Virus record (IMG/VR): IMGVR_UViG_3300028823_000279
Coordinates: 1-38,441 of that record
Source of the DNA: a virus
Reading direction: 5' to 3' (one strand)
Length of the DNA: 38,441 bases
The notes beneath the pieces are model-generated. The model worked only from the letters and a program-made list of their open reading frames with translations, did no database searches and was not told where the DNA came from. Below, piece after piece: positions 23,756 through 29,708 of the stretch. A program made the position numbers and the translations under genes. The first letter of the stretch is position 1. Every line of letters starts with the position of its first letter.

Positions 23756-23926
23756 ATGAAAAAAACATTTGAAGAGACAAAAGAGAACCACGAAAGAATT
23801 TTCGGAAAAATTGAACTACACGACGCGCACTTATATACAGCAGACCTGCACGATGCAAAGTTTATTGGTCACTCGTGGGAAATAATTGACGCAAATTTTA
23901 AATATAGCGAGGTGAAAGATGAGTAA
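23756..23926 (+). CDS. Mini pentapeptide protein sharing the array N-terminus, 56 aa
   Basis: ATG at 23756 after AGAGGTGAACG. It begins MKKTFEETKENHERIFGKIE, closely matching the N-terminal cap MKTFEETKEILTKILGHEPK of the large pentapeptide proteins at 29.7-33.9 kb. About three units follow (HDAHLYTADLHDAKF) and a short tail. It appears to be an outlying, shrunken member of that family on the opposite strand. Overlaps the next gene by 8 bp. Confidence 0.65.
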   Translation: MKKTFEETKENHERIFGKIELHDAHLYTADLHDAKFIGHSWEIIDANFKYSEVKDE

Positions 23927-24074
23927 CACAAAAGAAATAGAAGCCCAGCAAACTGCGTGGGAAGCGGGCTATGAAGCGGGCTGCGAAGAAGGACAAAAAG
24001 CATATATAGAAATGAACAAATTTTATGAGGAAAAAGAAAATGAAACATACAAAATCGAAAGAGGTGAACAATGA
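23919..24074 (+). CDS. Early hypothetical acidic protein, 51 aa
   Basis: ATG at 23919 after GCGAGGTGAAAG. Sequence begins MSNTKEIEAQQTAWEAGYEA with AGYEAGCEEGQKAY repeats, helical and strongly acidic, ending IERGEQ. Overlaps the following gene by ATGA (24071-24074), indicating coupling. The AGYEAG-type helices are common in small phage proteins. No function assigned. Confidence 0.6.
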   Translation: MSNTKEIEAQQTAWEAGYEAGCEEGQKAYIEMNKFYEEKENETYKIERGEQ

Positions 24075-24511
24075 AGAACGAAACTGAAATCAAAGAACTT
24101 TTTGCCGCGTTATTAGCGGAAGATGAGCACATAAAAGGACTGCAAAAATTGCCGTTCTCCAATCATATAGGGACGCACGAAGAATGTCTGAAGCATTTCT
24201 CGGCTTTGTGCTGTCAAATTTTTTGCTTGGTTAGAATGGCCGGTATTGCAACCCTTAACACAAACCTCACGCCAGAAGAAGCAATGAAAGATATTAACGC
24301 CGTCTATCATAAATTTGGAACTTTCTTTATTTCGTGCTTCGTTCAAGAATGTCCTTTTACGTGGGATGGTGACGCCAGTGAAACTATTAAGTTAGCACAT
24401 GATATTTTGAATGACAATAAGCCTCTCTTAGAAAAGATACAACTTGAACGAATGAAATATCAGATTGAACAACTTGACAAGACTGGAGGGAAAAATGAAA
24501 ACCGAACATGA
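24071..24511 (+). CDS. Early hypothetical protein, 146 aa
   Basis: Begins MKNETEIKELFAALLAEDEH after GAGGTGAACA. Helical, cysteine-containing (ALCCQIFCLVRMAGIA, FISCFVQECPFTWDGD), with a helical tail (KIQLERMKYQIEQLDK). No family is recognised. Four-base overlap with the preceding gene and 17-bp overlap with the next. Confidence 0.65.
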   Translation: MKNETEIKELFAALLAEDEHIKGLQKLPFSNHIGTHEECLKHFSALCCQIFCLVRMAGIATLNTNLTPEEAMKDINAVYHKFGTFFISCFVQECPFTWDGDASETIKLAHDILNDNKPLLEKIQLERMKYQIEQLDKTGGKNENRT

Positions 24512-24908
24512 TTTTTTTGAAGAATTTATTGACTACGCAGTAAGCGAAAGCGATATCGAAAAAATCAACAAACTGTATAACTTGCTTTATGAGTATATCA
24601 ATGAAAAGGAACGTGAGGCATTATTCAAAAATTATTTTTTGTGTGATTTACCTTTTTGGAAATGCGGGACTTACCAGCTGCTAAAGTTTTTAAAAATACT
24701 AATACGTGAAAAAATAATTGAACGCTTAACAGTCGCCGTCCTCTCCGATGATCGTTTTACGCCGCAAGAGGTACGCGATAAAATATGGGAGTTTAAGCAG
24801 GAGTACAAAGATAAAAAGCTTGACCCCGCAGAAATCGGTGGCGATCTTGACGAATATGCGCAAAAAATAGTTAACGAGCTGTATCTCGGTCTTAGAAATT
24901 ATGAATAA
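24495..24908 (+). CDS. Early hypothetical protein, 137 aa
   Basis: Start at ATG 24495 (MKTEHDFFEEFIDYAVSESD), preceded by TGGAGGGAAAA, which decides against an earlier frame start at 24465. Mostly helical and acidic (IEKINKLYNLLYEYINEKER), with a DDRFTPQEVRDKIWEFKQEY stretch. Not recognised. It overlaps the start of the XRE regulator by 8 bp. Confidence 0.7.
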   Translation: MKTEHDFFEEFIDYAVSESDIEKINKLYNLLYEYINEKEREALFKNYFLCDLPFWKCGTYQLLKFLKILIREKIIERLTVAVLSDDRFTPQEVRDKIWEFKQEYKDKKLDPAEIGGDLDEYAQKIVNELYLGLRNYE

Positions 24909-25191
24909 TTTAAAAATTGACCAAGAGACTCTATTTAAGCGAAAAACGATGATTGGTCATCGAATAAAAGACTTGCGGAGGATGTATAAAATAACACAAC
25001 GTGAGCTTGGCGAAGTTGTGGGGATGACCCGTTTTTCCTTATGCCGAATTGAGCGTGGGCGTGCTGCTATGCACATGTCCCACTTAATACGGACAGCGCA
25101 ATTTTTTGAGTTGCCGCTATCCTTTTTTTTTATGTCAGACGAGGAGCTACAAAATGCAAAATCCATCGAACAGAAAATCAAGTCCCTATAA
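24901..25191 (+). CDS. XRE/Cro-type HTH regulator, 96 aa
   Basis: Residues about 18-72 form a lambda-repressor-like HTH: IGHRIKDLRRMYKITQRELGEVVGMTRFSLCRIERGR, with the usual Q-ELG---GM-R---CRIE pattern of the recognition helices. A short C-terminal helix follows and no peptidase domain, so it is a Cro- or small-repressor-like protein. It ends the early operon and overlaps the next HTH gene by 38 bp. It could control the 21.1 kb or 25.5 kb palindromes. Confidence 0.85.
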   Translation: MNNLKIDQETLFKRKTMIGHRIKDLRRMYKITQRELGEVVGMTRFSLCRIERGRAAMHMSHLIRTAQFFELPLSFFFMSDEELQNAKSIEQKIKSL

Positions 25192-25450
25192 GCCGACGCA
25201 CAAAGCTAAGCATAAAATTACATTAAAGCGTAAAAAAGAAATATTAGAAGCCACCGACACAGAATTACCTCGTTTTTTGTCGATATTAAAAAGAAAGCGT
25301 ACAGAATTAGGGTACAGCCAAGACGAAGTAGCGGATTTTTTGGATATTTCTTGGGATGCATATAAAAAAATAGAATATGGGAAATCGAATAATTTCCGTG
25401 TAATTGATCTAATAAAGCTGCTAATGCTATTTGAGATTGATTATGTTTAA
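25154..25450 (+). CDS. Second XRE-type HTH regulator, 98 aa
   Basis: Start at ATG 25154 after GACGAGGAGCTAC, inside the 3' end of the preceding gene, in another frame. The first 40 residues are basic (MQNPSNRKSSPYKPTHKAKH), then the HTH LKRKRTELGYSQDEVADFLD with WDAYKKIEYGKSNN follows. Two overlapping XRE genes may form a switch pair or heterodimer. Its 3' end converges on a short leftward frame at 25447-25494. Confidence 0.8.
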   Translation: MQNPSNRKSSPYKPTHKAKHKITLKRKKEILEATDTELPRFLSILKRKRTELGYSQDEVADFLDISWDAYKKIEYGKSNNFRVIDLIKLLMLFEIDYV

Positions 25451-25494
25451 TGCTTAACTGCCGCAAATTTTCCGCATTTGATTTCTTCAGACAT
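25447..25494 (-). CDS. Micro-ORF with strong Shine-Dalgarno, 15 aa
   Basis: On the minus strand, GGAGGACAAAACT precedes ATG at 25494 and encodes MSEEIKCGKFAAVKH. It lies 25 bp downstream (leftward) of the perfect palindrome at 25519-25548 and its end overlaps the stop of the second XRE gene. The SD is among the best in the genome, which is odd for random sequence. It could be a real micropeptide or the start of an antisense transcript to the regulator genes. Confidence 0.35.
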   Translation of the reverse strand: MSEEIKCGKFAAVKH

Positions 25495-25518
25495 AGTTTT
25501 GTCCTCCTGCCTAATTAT

Positions 25519-25548
25519 CGTTGTCATAAACCACCGTTTATGACAACG
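25519..25548. promoter_or_regulatory. Perfect 13-bp palindrome, likely operator
   Basis: CGTTGTCATAAAC and GTTTATGACAACG flank a 4-bp spacer. It is the longest perfect palindrome seen outside terminators, and lies between the XRE regulators and the replicon region. It may be a regulator operator, or a hairpin that terminates both converging transcripts, though no T-run follows. Confidence 0.65.
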
Positions 25549-25872
25549 CAAATATGCTCAAGATTTTAAGCAACGATTAAACATCCATTTTATCAAGCAT
25601 TTGTAATTATTGTGATGTTTACAACAGCGACGTTTGCACGACTCCCATTACATTTCTATAAATTCAAGTCATTTCTAAAGCTTAGCGGAACGCTCATTAT
25701 TTCCTCAAATATGCAAAATTTATGCACTATTCCCACCGCGCCACCCTCTTTAAAAAATAAAAGCAAAAAAATACATTAGAGTATTAATAGAGAGGGGCTG
25801 CTCCCTACTTATTTGATTTCCTATTCGCACTTATTTTTGAATGCAGGCCTATTTTTGTCTATTTTTTGAAAG

Positions 25873-25893
25873 TTATCCACAGAGTTATCCACA
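25873..25893 (+). promoter_or_regulatory. Pair of perfect DnaA boxes (second cluster)
   Basis: TTATCCACA at 25873-25881 and 25885-25893, same orientation. They are placed downstream of repA, as in IncFII oriR. The spacing (12 bp) is close to one helical turn, so both face one side of the DNA. Confidence 0.8.
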
Positions 25894-26016
25894 GGCTAAG
25901 AAAAATTGACTTGCTGTGGGTCGCAATACAGGCGGACTTTCATTTTTTGTGCACAAAATTTGTTCAGCGGGTATTTTTAGGCAGGATTGTTCTAGGATTT
26001 CTATATTTTCTTGTTT

Positions 26017-26844
26017 TCACGTCTTTCCAAAGACTTTTTCTTTTGGTAGGTCGGGATGGTAAATGCCGCGTTCATACAATATTCTATTGATATCACCAAT
26101 CGACATTTTTCCAGCCTTAATTTGTGGTTCTAGGTTCAAGAAAAGTTCTCTGCTGCACTTGCAAAAATATTTACGTTGTTTTTCTTTTTCTGCTTCCTCT
26201 TTTTGCTCAAGTGTTTTTATTGGTTTACAAAGAGCTTCTTTAAGACTTTTCATGGCTTTTTTTAACTGTGGATTATTTTGGATGGCTGTTTCGCCGCGTT
26301 TCATTTCTAGTGATTTATGCTTCTTTCCTCTGCATAGATGTACACGCAGAGCAGATATTCCTAAATGATGTAATAATGTAAGGCTAACTCGCTTCAGCGC
26401 GATTTCCTTAATTTGTGCTTGTTTACTAGTTACATAAGACGCATTTTGAAGCACCATTAGCGCACGCCAACATCTATCGTAATTAATTCCAGCTTTTTCG
26501 GCAATGTCGTAAATTGACATATTTTTTGGTGTTCCTTGTTTATATCGAACGATGTTCATGGTATCGAGGTCTAAGTGGTCTAAAATCACGCCCGTAACGG
26601 CAGCCACAGCCTCTCTCGACTCCGTTCTTTGTTGACCCATGCTATGACCCTTATCAACATCAAAACGGCTTTCCTCGATGTTTTTTAGCCAGTTTTTTGG
26701 GTCTGAATAATATTCTGCTAGATTTTTTTGCGCGTCCGTTAAAATATCGTATGTTTTCTTTTTAAATGCTGGCCTTACGTATAGTCGCGGGCTGTTTGGC
26801 ACATGCCCACACCTATTGCCATAATTGTAACTAGCTTGCTCCAT
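26017..26844 (-). CDS. RepA-like plasmid replication initiator, 275 aa
   Basis: Residues about 76-150 look like the winged-helix domain of IncFII-type RepA: ESREAVAAVTGVILDHLDLD, then NMSIYDIAEKAGINYDRCWR and ALMVLQNASYVTSKQ, comparable with RepA's stretch of layout A-DALLQGL-FHYDP---...SI--LA-ECGL...TRAL-FL-ELGLI. A basic region (LCRGKKHKS) and a helical C-terminus with EKEKQRKY and INRILYERG follow, like RepA's EAVKREVERR tail. Length is close to R1 RepA (285 aa). The start has GGTGG upstream. Assignment is by pattern, supported by DnaA boxes downstream and an antisense promoter upstream. Confidence 0.6.
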   Translation of the reverse strand: MEQASYNYGNRCGHVPNSPRLYVRPAFKKKTYDILTDAQKNLAEYYSDPKNWLKNIEESRFDVDKGHSMGQQRTESREAVAAVTGVILDHLDLDTMNIVRYKQGTPKNMSIYDIAEKAGINYDRCWRALMVLQNASYVTSKQAQIKEIALKRVSLTLLHHLGISALRVHLCRGKKHKSLEMKRGETAIQNNPQLKKAMKSLKEALCKPIKTLEQKEEAEKEKQRKYFCKCSRELFLNLEPQIKAGKMSIGDINRILYERGIYHPDLPKEKVFGKT

Positions 26845-26857
26845 ATTCCACCAGCAT
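26831..26857 (-). CDS. Tiny overlapping frame at the repA start, 8 aa
   Basis: ATG at 26855-26857 encodes MLVEYGAS and stops at 26831, five codons inside repA in another frame. IncFII plasmids couple repA translation to a short leader frame (tap/repL), and this could do the same. It has no clear ribosome binding site of its own, so it may be chance. Confidence 0.25.
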   Translation of the reverse strand: MLVEYGAS

Positions 26858-26886
26858 TTAGCTTATAAAATATTTAAAAAAAAGTA

Positions 26887-26914
26887 TTGACACCCTTATA
26901 TTATCTGTTAAACT
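26887..26914 (+). promoter_or_regulatory. Promoter for the antisense RNA
   Basis: Perfect TTGACA at 26887-26892, a 16-bp spacer, and TAAACT at 26909-26914 (4/6 to TATAAT), directed rightward, away from repA, into the repA leader. A terminator follows at 26942-26981. This is the configuration of a short constitutive antisense RNA. Confidence 0.65.
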
Positions 26915-26920
26915 GCAAGG

Positions 26921-26981
26921 GTTTTAGTATCTAAGTAAAGTATAAGTCTTGACGTCGCCCGATGTCAAGGCTTATTTTTTT
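26921..26981 (+). ncRNA. Predicted antisense RNA (CopA-like) to the repA leader
   Basis: Between the predicted start (about 26921) and the T-run lies a 61-nt transcript whose 3' half is a 12-bp stem-loop ending in seven U residues. It is fully complementary to the repA mRNA leader, which runs leftward. In IncFII-type plasmids such an RNA (CopA/RNA I) binds the leader (CopT), blocks the leader peptide and so limits RepA. Role inferred from position and signals only. Confidence 0.55.
26942..26981 (+). terminator. Strong rho-independent terminator
   Basis: ATAAGTCTTGAC and GTCAAGGCTTAT form 12 pairs (one G-T) around GTCGCCCGAT, followed by TTTTTTT. It terminates rightward RNA from the 26887 promoter. 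The complementary structure in the leftward repA leader would fold as well and contains the stop of the candidate leader frame. Confidence 0.8.
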
Positions 26982-27024
26982 CACAAACACATATAAATAA
27001 CATTTCCCTAAGCTCGTCAATCAA
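26965..27024 (-). CDS. Candidate repA leader peptide, 19 aa
   Basis: A TTG start at 27022-27024 with AGAGAAAGAG upstream encodes LIDELREMLFICVCEKNKP (an internal ATG gives MLFICVCEKNKP). It stops at 26965 inside the stem that is complementary to the antisense RNA. IncFII tap peptides are also short, with a hydrophobic Cys/Leu core (MLRK...FLC--LLLC type). Ribosomes finishing here could open the repA leader fold. Suggestive, not proven; the start codon is non-standard. Confidence 0.3.
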   Translation of the reverse strand: MIDELREMLFICVCEKNKP

Positions 27025-27110
27025 CTCTTTCTCTGCTTTTAAATTGGTATAACTAGACCTAAATTGTATCTATTTTGTACATAAACCAAGTTTTTTCAAA
27101 AAAATTTAAG

Positions 27111-27187
27111 TGCCGCCGTCAGGAATTAAACCTGAATCTCACGCAAGAAGGGCTAATCCTCGCGCGCTTTTCTTAAGCTACGGCGGC
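27111..27187 (-). tRNA. tRNA-like gene 1 with long anticodon stem
   Basis: Acceptor stem GCCGCCG/CGGCGGC is a perfect 7 bp with discriminator A; T-arm TCAGG-TTTAATT-CCTGA is perfect; D-arm GCTT-AAGAA-AAGC is short and lacks GG. The anticodon arm is an 8-bp helix (CGCGAGGA/TTCTTGCG) with loop TTAGCCC instead of the normal 5 bp. Canonical loop numbering would give anticodon AGC, yet the Ala G3:U70 pair is absent. CCA is not encoded. Decoding identity is not assigned. Confidence 0.6.
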
Positions 27188-27220
27188 ATAGTATTTTTTT
27201 GAAAATAGTTTATAATAAAC

Positions 27221-27277
27221 CAATAGAGGGGAGTTTTTTCATGCTCAACGATTTTAGGAATAGATCGCCCTCTATTA
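27221..27277. repeat. Inverted repeat between the two tRNA genes
   Basis: AATAGAGGG (27222-27230) and CCCTCTATT (27268-27276) can pair around a 37-bp loop. It may act as a processing hairpin between the tRNA units. A 25-aa rightward frame with a good SD at 27241 runs through it into the antisense of tRNA 2 and was not accepted as a gene. Confidence 0.45.
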
Positions 27278-27283
27278 AATTAG

Positions 27284-27368
27284 TGACGCCAGCTGGATTC
27301 GAACCAGAATCTTGCTAGAAAAATTTTTAAGGAAAAACTAGCATGTTTTACCATTAAACTATAGCGTC
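27284..27368 (-). tRNA. tRNA-like gene 2 with enlarged anticodon arm (Gly-like body)
   Basis: Acceptor GACGCTA/TGGCGTC (7 bp, one G-U) with discriminator A; D-arm TAGTTTAATGGTAAAAC resembles tRNA-Gly; T-loop TTCGAAT is canonical. The anticodon arm is 31 nt: stem TGCTAG/CTAGCA around a 19-nt loop that includes TTTTTCCTTAAAAA. Standard arms are 17 nt. If the centre reads TTTCCTT the anticodon would be TCC (Gly), but this is uncertain. No CCA. Its 5' end overlaps the stop of the preceding gene. Confidence 0.6.
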
Positions 27369-27586
27369 TTAATATTTGTAAAATTTCTAGGTTCTTTCCA
27401 TGAAGGACATTTCTTGATAATTTTTTTAGCTTTTTTATCTGAAACTATATAATTCGATTGCTTTTCAAAATCTCTCATCATTTTTTTCTTTCTAGTAAAA
27501 CTTACTATAAATTCTGTTATTAATACTATGCAATACGCTAAAAAAACGCTTCCAAAAAGGATTGAAAGATATAAAAATGTAATCAT
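27359..27586 (-). CDS. Small membrane protein, 75 aa
   Basis: Begins MITFLYLSILFGSVFLAYCI, one transmembrane segment at residues 2-29, then a basic cytoplasmic tail (FTRKKKMMRDF, KKAKKIIKKC). Its last codons and TAG stop lie inside the 5' acceptor strand of tRNA-like gene 2 (10-bp overlap). Function unknown. It lies between RecT and the tRNA genes in the leftward replication block. Confidence 0.65.
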   Translation of the reverse strand: MITFLYLSILFGSVFLAYCIVLITEFIVSFTRKKKMMRDFEKQSNYIVSDKKAKKIIKKCPSWKEPRNFTNIKTL

Positions 27587-27604
27587 AATTTATTTACCAC
27601 TCTA

Positions 27605-28588
27605 TTAAGTAAAAGTTTGTTTGTTTCTGCTTTCGCCATAATTGCAGCATATCTCGATTTGATGTAAGTCTGAATTGATCGTTGATGCTTCTTCTTTTTC
27701 AAGTTGCTCTTCCTCGCTGATGGTTGTCGGTATTTCTACTTCATCTTTTTTCTTGCTTTTTGCTTTAACAGGTTCTTTTTCTTTTGCGTCAAAAGCCGCG
27801 TTTAACTGATCGGTTGGGTTTATTTGCTGTTCTATCATTGCAGGAGCTTGAACCGTTTTTCCTTCGATTACTTCTGCATTGTCAAAAGTAGTATCTTCGT
27901 GCCACATATCTTGATTTGATGTAAGTCTGAATTGATCGTTGATGCTTCTATCTAGGCGTTTAGTTAGTCTTCGCAAGACTGTTTTCTTCGCCATTTCTCC
28001 CCAACTATTTGTCCATGCTGTGCCGTTCTTTTGTTGTGAGTAGCGATTTCTAATATCATTTATCTCATCTACAGACATCGGATCAACATAAACTTGCTCT
28101 ATCCCTCTTGCGTCTAACTCTTTGCCGACGGCGTACACCCCAATTATTTCTCCTCGATTAAAAGCGGATTTTCCTGAAATTTTATGATACGGTTCTTCTC
28201 CAAAACGTAACCAAAATTCGTCGTTTTCATGAACAAGCTGAACATCAATTTTTGTTACGCGTTTAGAACGTTTCGCAAGAGTCAATTTGCCCTTATAATC
28301 CATCATACATTTACACACATTACCGTAAGCCACAAGATGAAAATCGTACCCTAATTCTAGTTTATTCCTAACCCCTTCCATTGCAGCCAAATAAATTGAA
28401 TCTGGCGACGCTTTTAAAACTTCTGGATTTATTTGAAGCTGATTTATTAATACGCGGCTTAAGTTCTTACAGCGTGCTTCTTTTTCTTCTAAAGATAATT
28501 TGCGCCCGTCGTAATCTGTTTCTAGCAACGAAATCATTGCTTTTCTGTTAGCCTTTAACGTGTTTGTCACTTCTGTAATATTTGTCAT
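27605..28588 (-). CDS. recT: RecT-family single-strand annealing protein, 327 aa
   Basis: RecT/Redbeta-type recombinase. Recognisable blocks: LSRVLINQLQINPEVLKASP, YLAAMEGVRNKLELGYDFHL, GNVCKCMMDYKGKLTLAKRS (the usual Y-G---LA-RS), and WGEMAKKTVLRRLTKRLD near residues 195-212, a signature of RecT. It anneals complementary strands after resection by the YqaJ exonuclease encoded 3 bp upstream. The C-terminal 50 residues are a Glu/Ser-rich tail that includes part of a duplicated DNA segment read in another frame. Confidence 0.9.
   Translation of the reverse strand: MTNITEVTNTLKANRKAMISLLETDYDGRKLSLEEKEARCKNLSRVLINQLQINPEVLKASPDSIYLAAMEGVRNKLELGYDFHLVAYGNVCKCMMDYKGKLTLAKRSKRVTKIDVQLVHENDEFWLRFGEEPYHKISGKSAFNRGEIIGVYAVGKELDARGIEQVYVDPMSVDEINDIRNRYSQQKNGTAWTNSWGEMAKKTVLRRLTKRLDRSINDQFRLTSNQDMWHEDTTFDNAEVIEGKTVQAPAMIEQQINPTDQLNAAFDAKEKEPVKAKSKKKDEVEIPTTISEEEQLEKEEASTINSDLHQIEICCNYGESRNKQTFT
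27649..27692 (+). repeat. 44-bp direct repeat in recT, copy 1
   Basis: Matches 27906-27949 in 43 of 44 positions, the two copies 257 bp apart. Copy 1 encodes part of the RecT tail (TINSDLHQIEI) in a different frame from copy 2. It therefore looks like a template-switch duplication that created the present C-terminus. Confidence 0.85.
27906..27949 (+). repeat. 44-bp direct repeat in recT, copy 2
   Basis: Second copy, in the conserved RecT domain, where it encodes SINDQFRLTSNQD in the normal frame. This is the likely source copy, because it lies in the conserved body of the protein. Recombination between copies would delete the Glu/Ser tail. Confidence 0.85.
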
Positions 28589-28591
28589 GAT

Positions 28592-29587
28592 TTATGTCCT
28601 CTTGGTTGGAGTAAAGATGGTGATTTGTGTAGGAGTTGCAAAAAGACTGTTGTAGTCTTCTTCTGAAATTAGAGTCTTTAGTTTTTCTTTGTCTAGCTTT
28701 GGCGGATTATTCTTATTGTAGCATACGCCTAGCTTTTGACCTTCGTTGTCTTGCAAGGTATATGCGTCGCCCATGTAATTTTTTATAAGTAGCGATTGCT
28801 CGTCTTTTTCTTTTTTATATTTTTCGATTGCCGCTGCTAAAAAGCTATATTTTTTTACAGCCTCGTCAATTTCTGCCGTTGCGATGATTGCTTTTTTCTT
28901 GTTGTGCGAGACGTGCAGTAAATTGTAATCAGCATTATTCATCGGTGGCGGTGGTATCTTTTTTAGTACGTGCTTTTCCCAAAAGCGTTCTTCGATGTCG
29001 ATTATTCTTTTTTCAAGTTTCTTATCGCGCTCATACCGATAAATTTTAAAATATTCATCGTCGCCCGATAGCCCCTCAAATCCTATCATGCCAGCGATGT
29101 CAACGAATGGTGCATCGCAAACAATAGCATAGTGAATGCATTGCAGCCAATATTCAAGCGGGGCTTTGGTTTTCCACCGGTCGGCTTTTGAGGGATGAAC
29201 TGTTTTGCATTCTAAAATATGCCAACCTAATAATGGATTAAAAGTCTCTAATGGCGGAGTAAAGCTCCCAATTATCTTATCTGGATGCGCAAGCATAAAA
29301 TCACGTGTTCTAAGTAGCGGTGAATGGTCAACAATACAATAAGTTTCATTTTTAGTAGCATTTTTACTTAAATAAAGCTCTGTTACCAAGTACTCTGCAT
29401 TAATCCCACGCCTCTGGTCAATCGTCGGTTCTGTATCTTCTGGCTCAAGCACCTTTGAATAATAAACCTCAAGCGGTGTTTTAAATGGTGTAAGCTCAAG
29501 TTCTGGCAATTCAGCAGCCACAAGGCTTGCTACATCTGAACCGCCAATGCCCGAGCGGCGTTCTTCGAGAAATTTAGTTCTGTCCAT
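28592..29587 (-). CDS. YqaJ-type exonuclease (RecE/lambda Exo superfamily), 331 aa
   Basis: Residues 10-20 RRSGIGGSDVA are the YqaJ start motif. The catalytic set of the PD-(D/E)XK fold is visible: E65 in NAEYLV, D103 in AHPDKIIG, E126 and K128 in HILECKTV, and Q149 in YWLQCIHYA. It resects double-stranded ends for RecT, with which it forms the usual phage two-gene recombination pair (RecT start 3 bp away). It probably rescues replication forks or circularises terminally redundant packaged DNA. Confidence 0.9.
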   Translation of the reverse strand: MDRTKFLEERRSGIGGSDVASLVAAELPELELTPFKTPLEVYYSKVLEPEDTEPTIDQRRGINAEYLVTELYLSKNATKNETYCIVDHSPLLRTRDFMLAHPDKIIGSFTPPLETFNPLLGWHILECKTVHPSKADRWKTKAPLEYWLQCIHYAIVCDAPFVDIAGMIGFEGLSGDDEYFKIYRYERDKKLEKRIIDIEERFWEKHVLKKIPPPPMNNADYNLLHVSHNKKKAIIATAEIDEAVKKYSFLAAAIEKYKKEKDEQSLLIKNYMGDAYTLQDNEGQKLGVCYNKNNPPKLDKEKLKTLISEEDYNSLFATPTQITIFTPTKRT

Positions 29588-29708
29588 TGTCTTTGTCCTC
29601 TTTGATTAATGCATTGATTGATATACCTCTACCGAAGATATTAGATTTATCACCTACTATTTTTCCGTCATTCACTACTTTATTTATGCGTGTCAGCGCT
29701 TGTTTCAT
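29574..29708 (-). CDS. Small protein between pentapeptide array and exonuclease, 44 aa
   Basis: ATG at 29706-29708 follows GAGGTGAATC and encodes MKQALTRINKVVNDGKIVGD through IKEDKDNGQN. The ribosome binding site is the same GAGGTG that is encoded by the DEV codons at the end of the last pentapeptide gene, so it reuses the array junction. Overlaps both neighbours (29 bp and 14 bp). Function unknown. Confidence 0.65.
   Translation of the reverse strand: MKQALTRINKVVNDGKIVGDKSNIFGRGISINALIKEDKDNGQN

Larger units (their letters stand above)
25495..26016. other. Non-coding region downstream of repA: candidate origin
   Basis: About 520 bp between the micro-ORF start and the repA stop. It contains the 13-bp palindrome, a long AT-rich stretch (about 25745-25790, with AAAAAATAAAAGC and ATTAGAGTATTAATAG), two perfect DnaA boxes and no convincing gene. 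In IncFII plasmids (R1, R100) the origin lies about 150-200 bp downstream of repA and begins with a DnaA box; here the boxes are about 125 bp downstream of repA. Confidence 0.6.

Noticed and set aside
25866-26090. 74-aa rightward frame across the DnaA boxes and the end of repA
   Set aside because: It starts inside the DnaA boxes, has no ribosome binding site and overlaps repA in antisense.
27241-27318. 25-aa frame with good SD (MLNDFRNRSPSIK) between the tRNA genes
   Set aside because: It runs into the antisense of tRNA-like gene 2 and its AGFEPES end is the familiar translation of an antisense T-loop; the SD is part of an inverted repeat.
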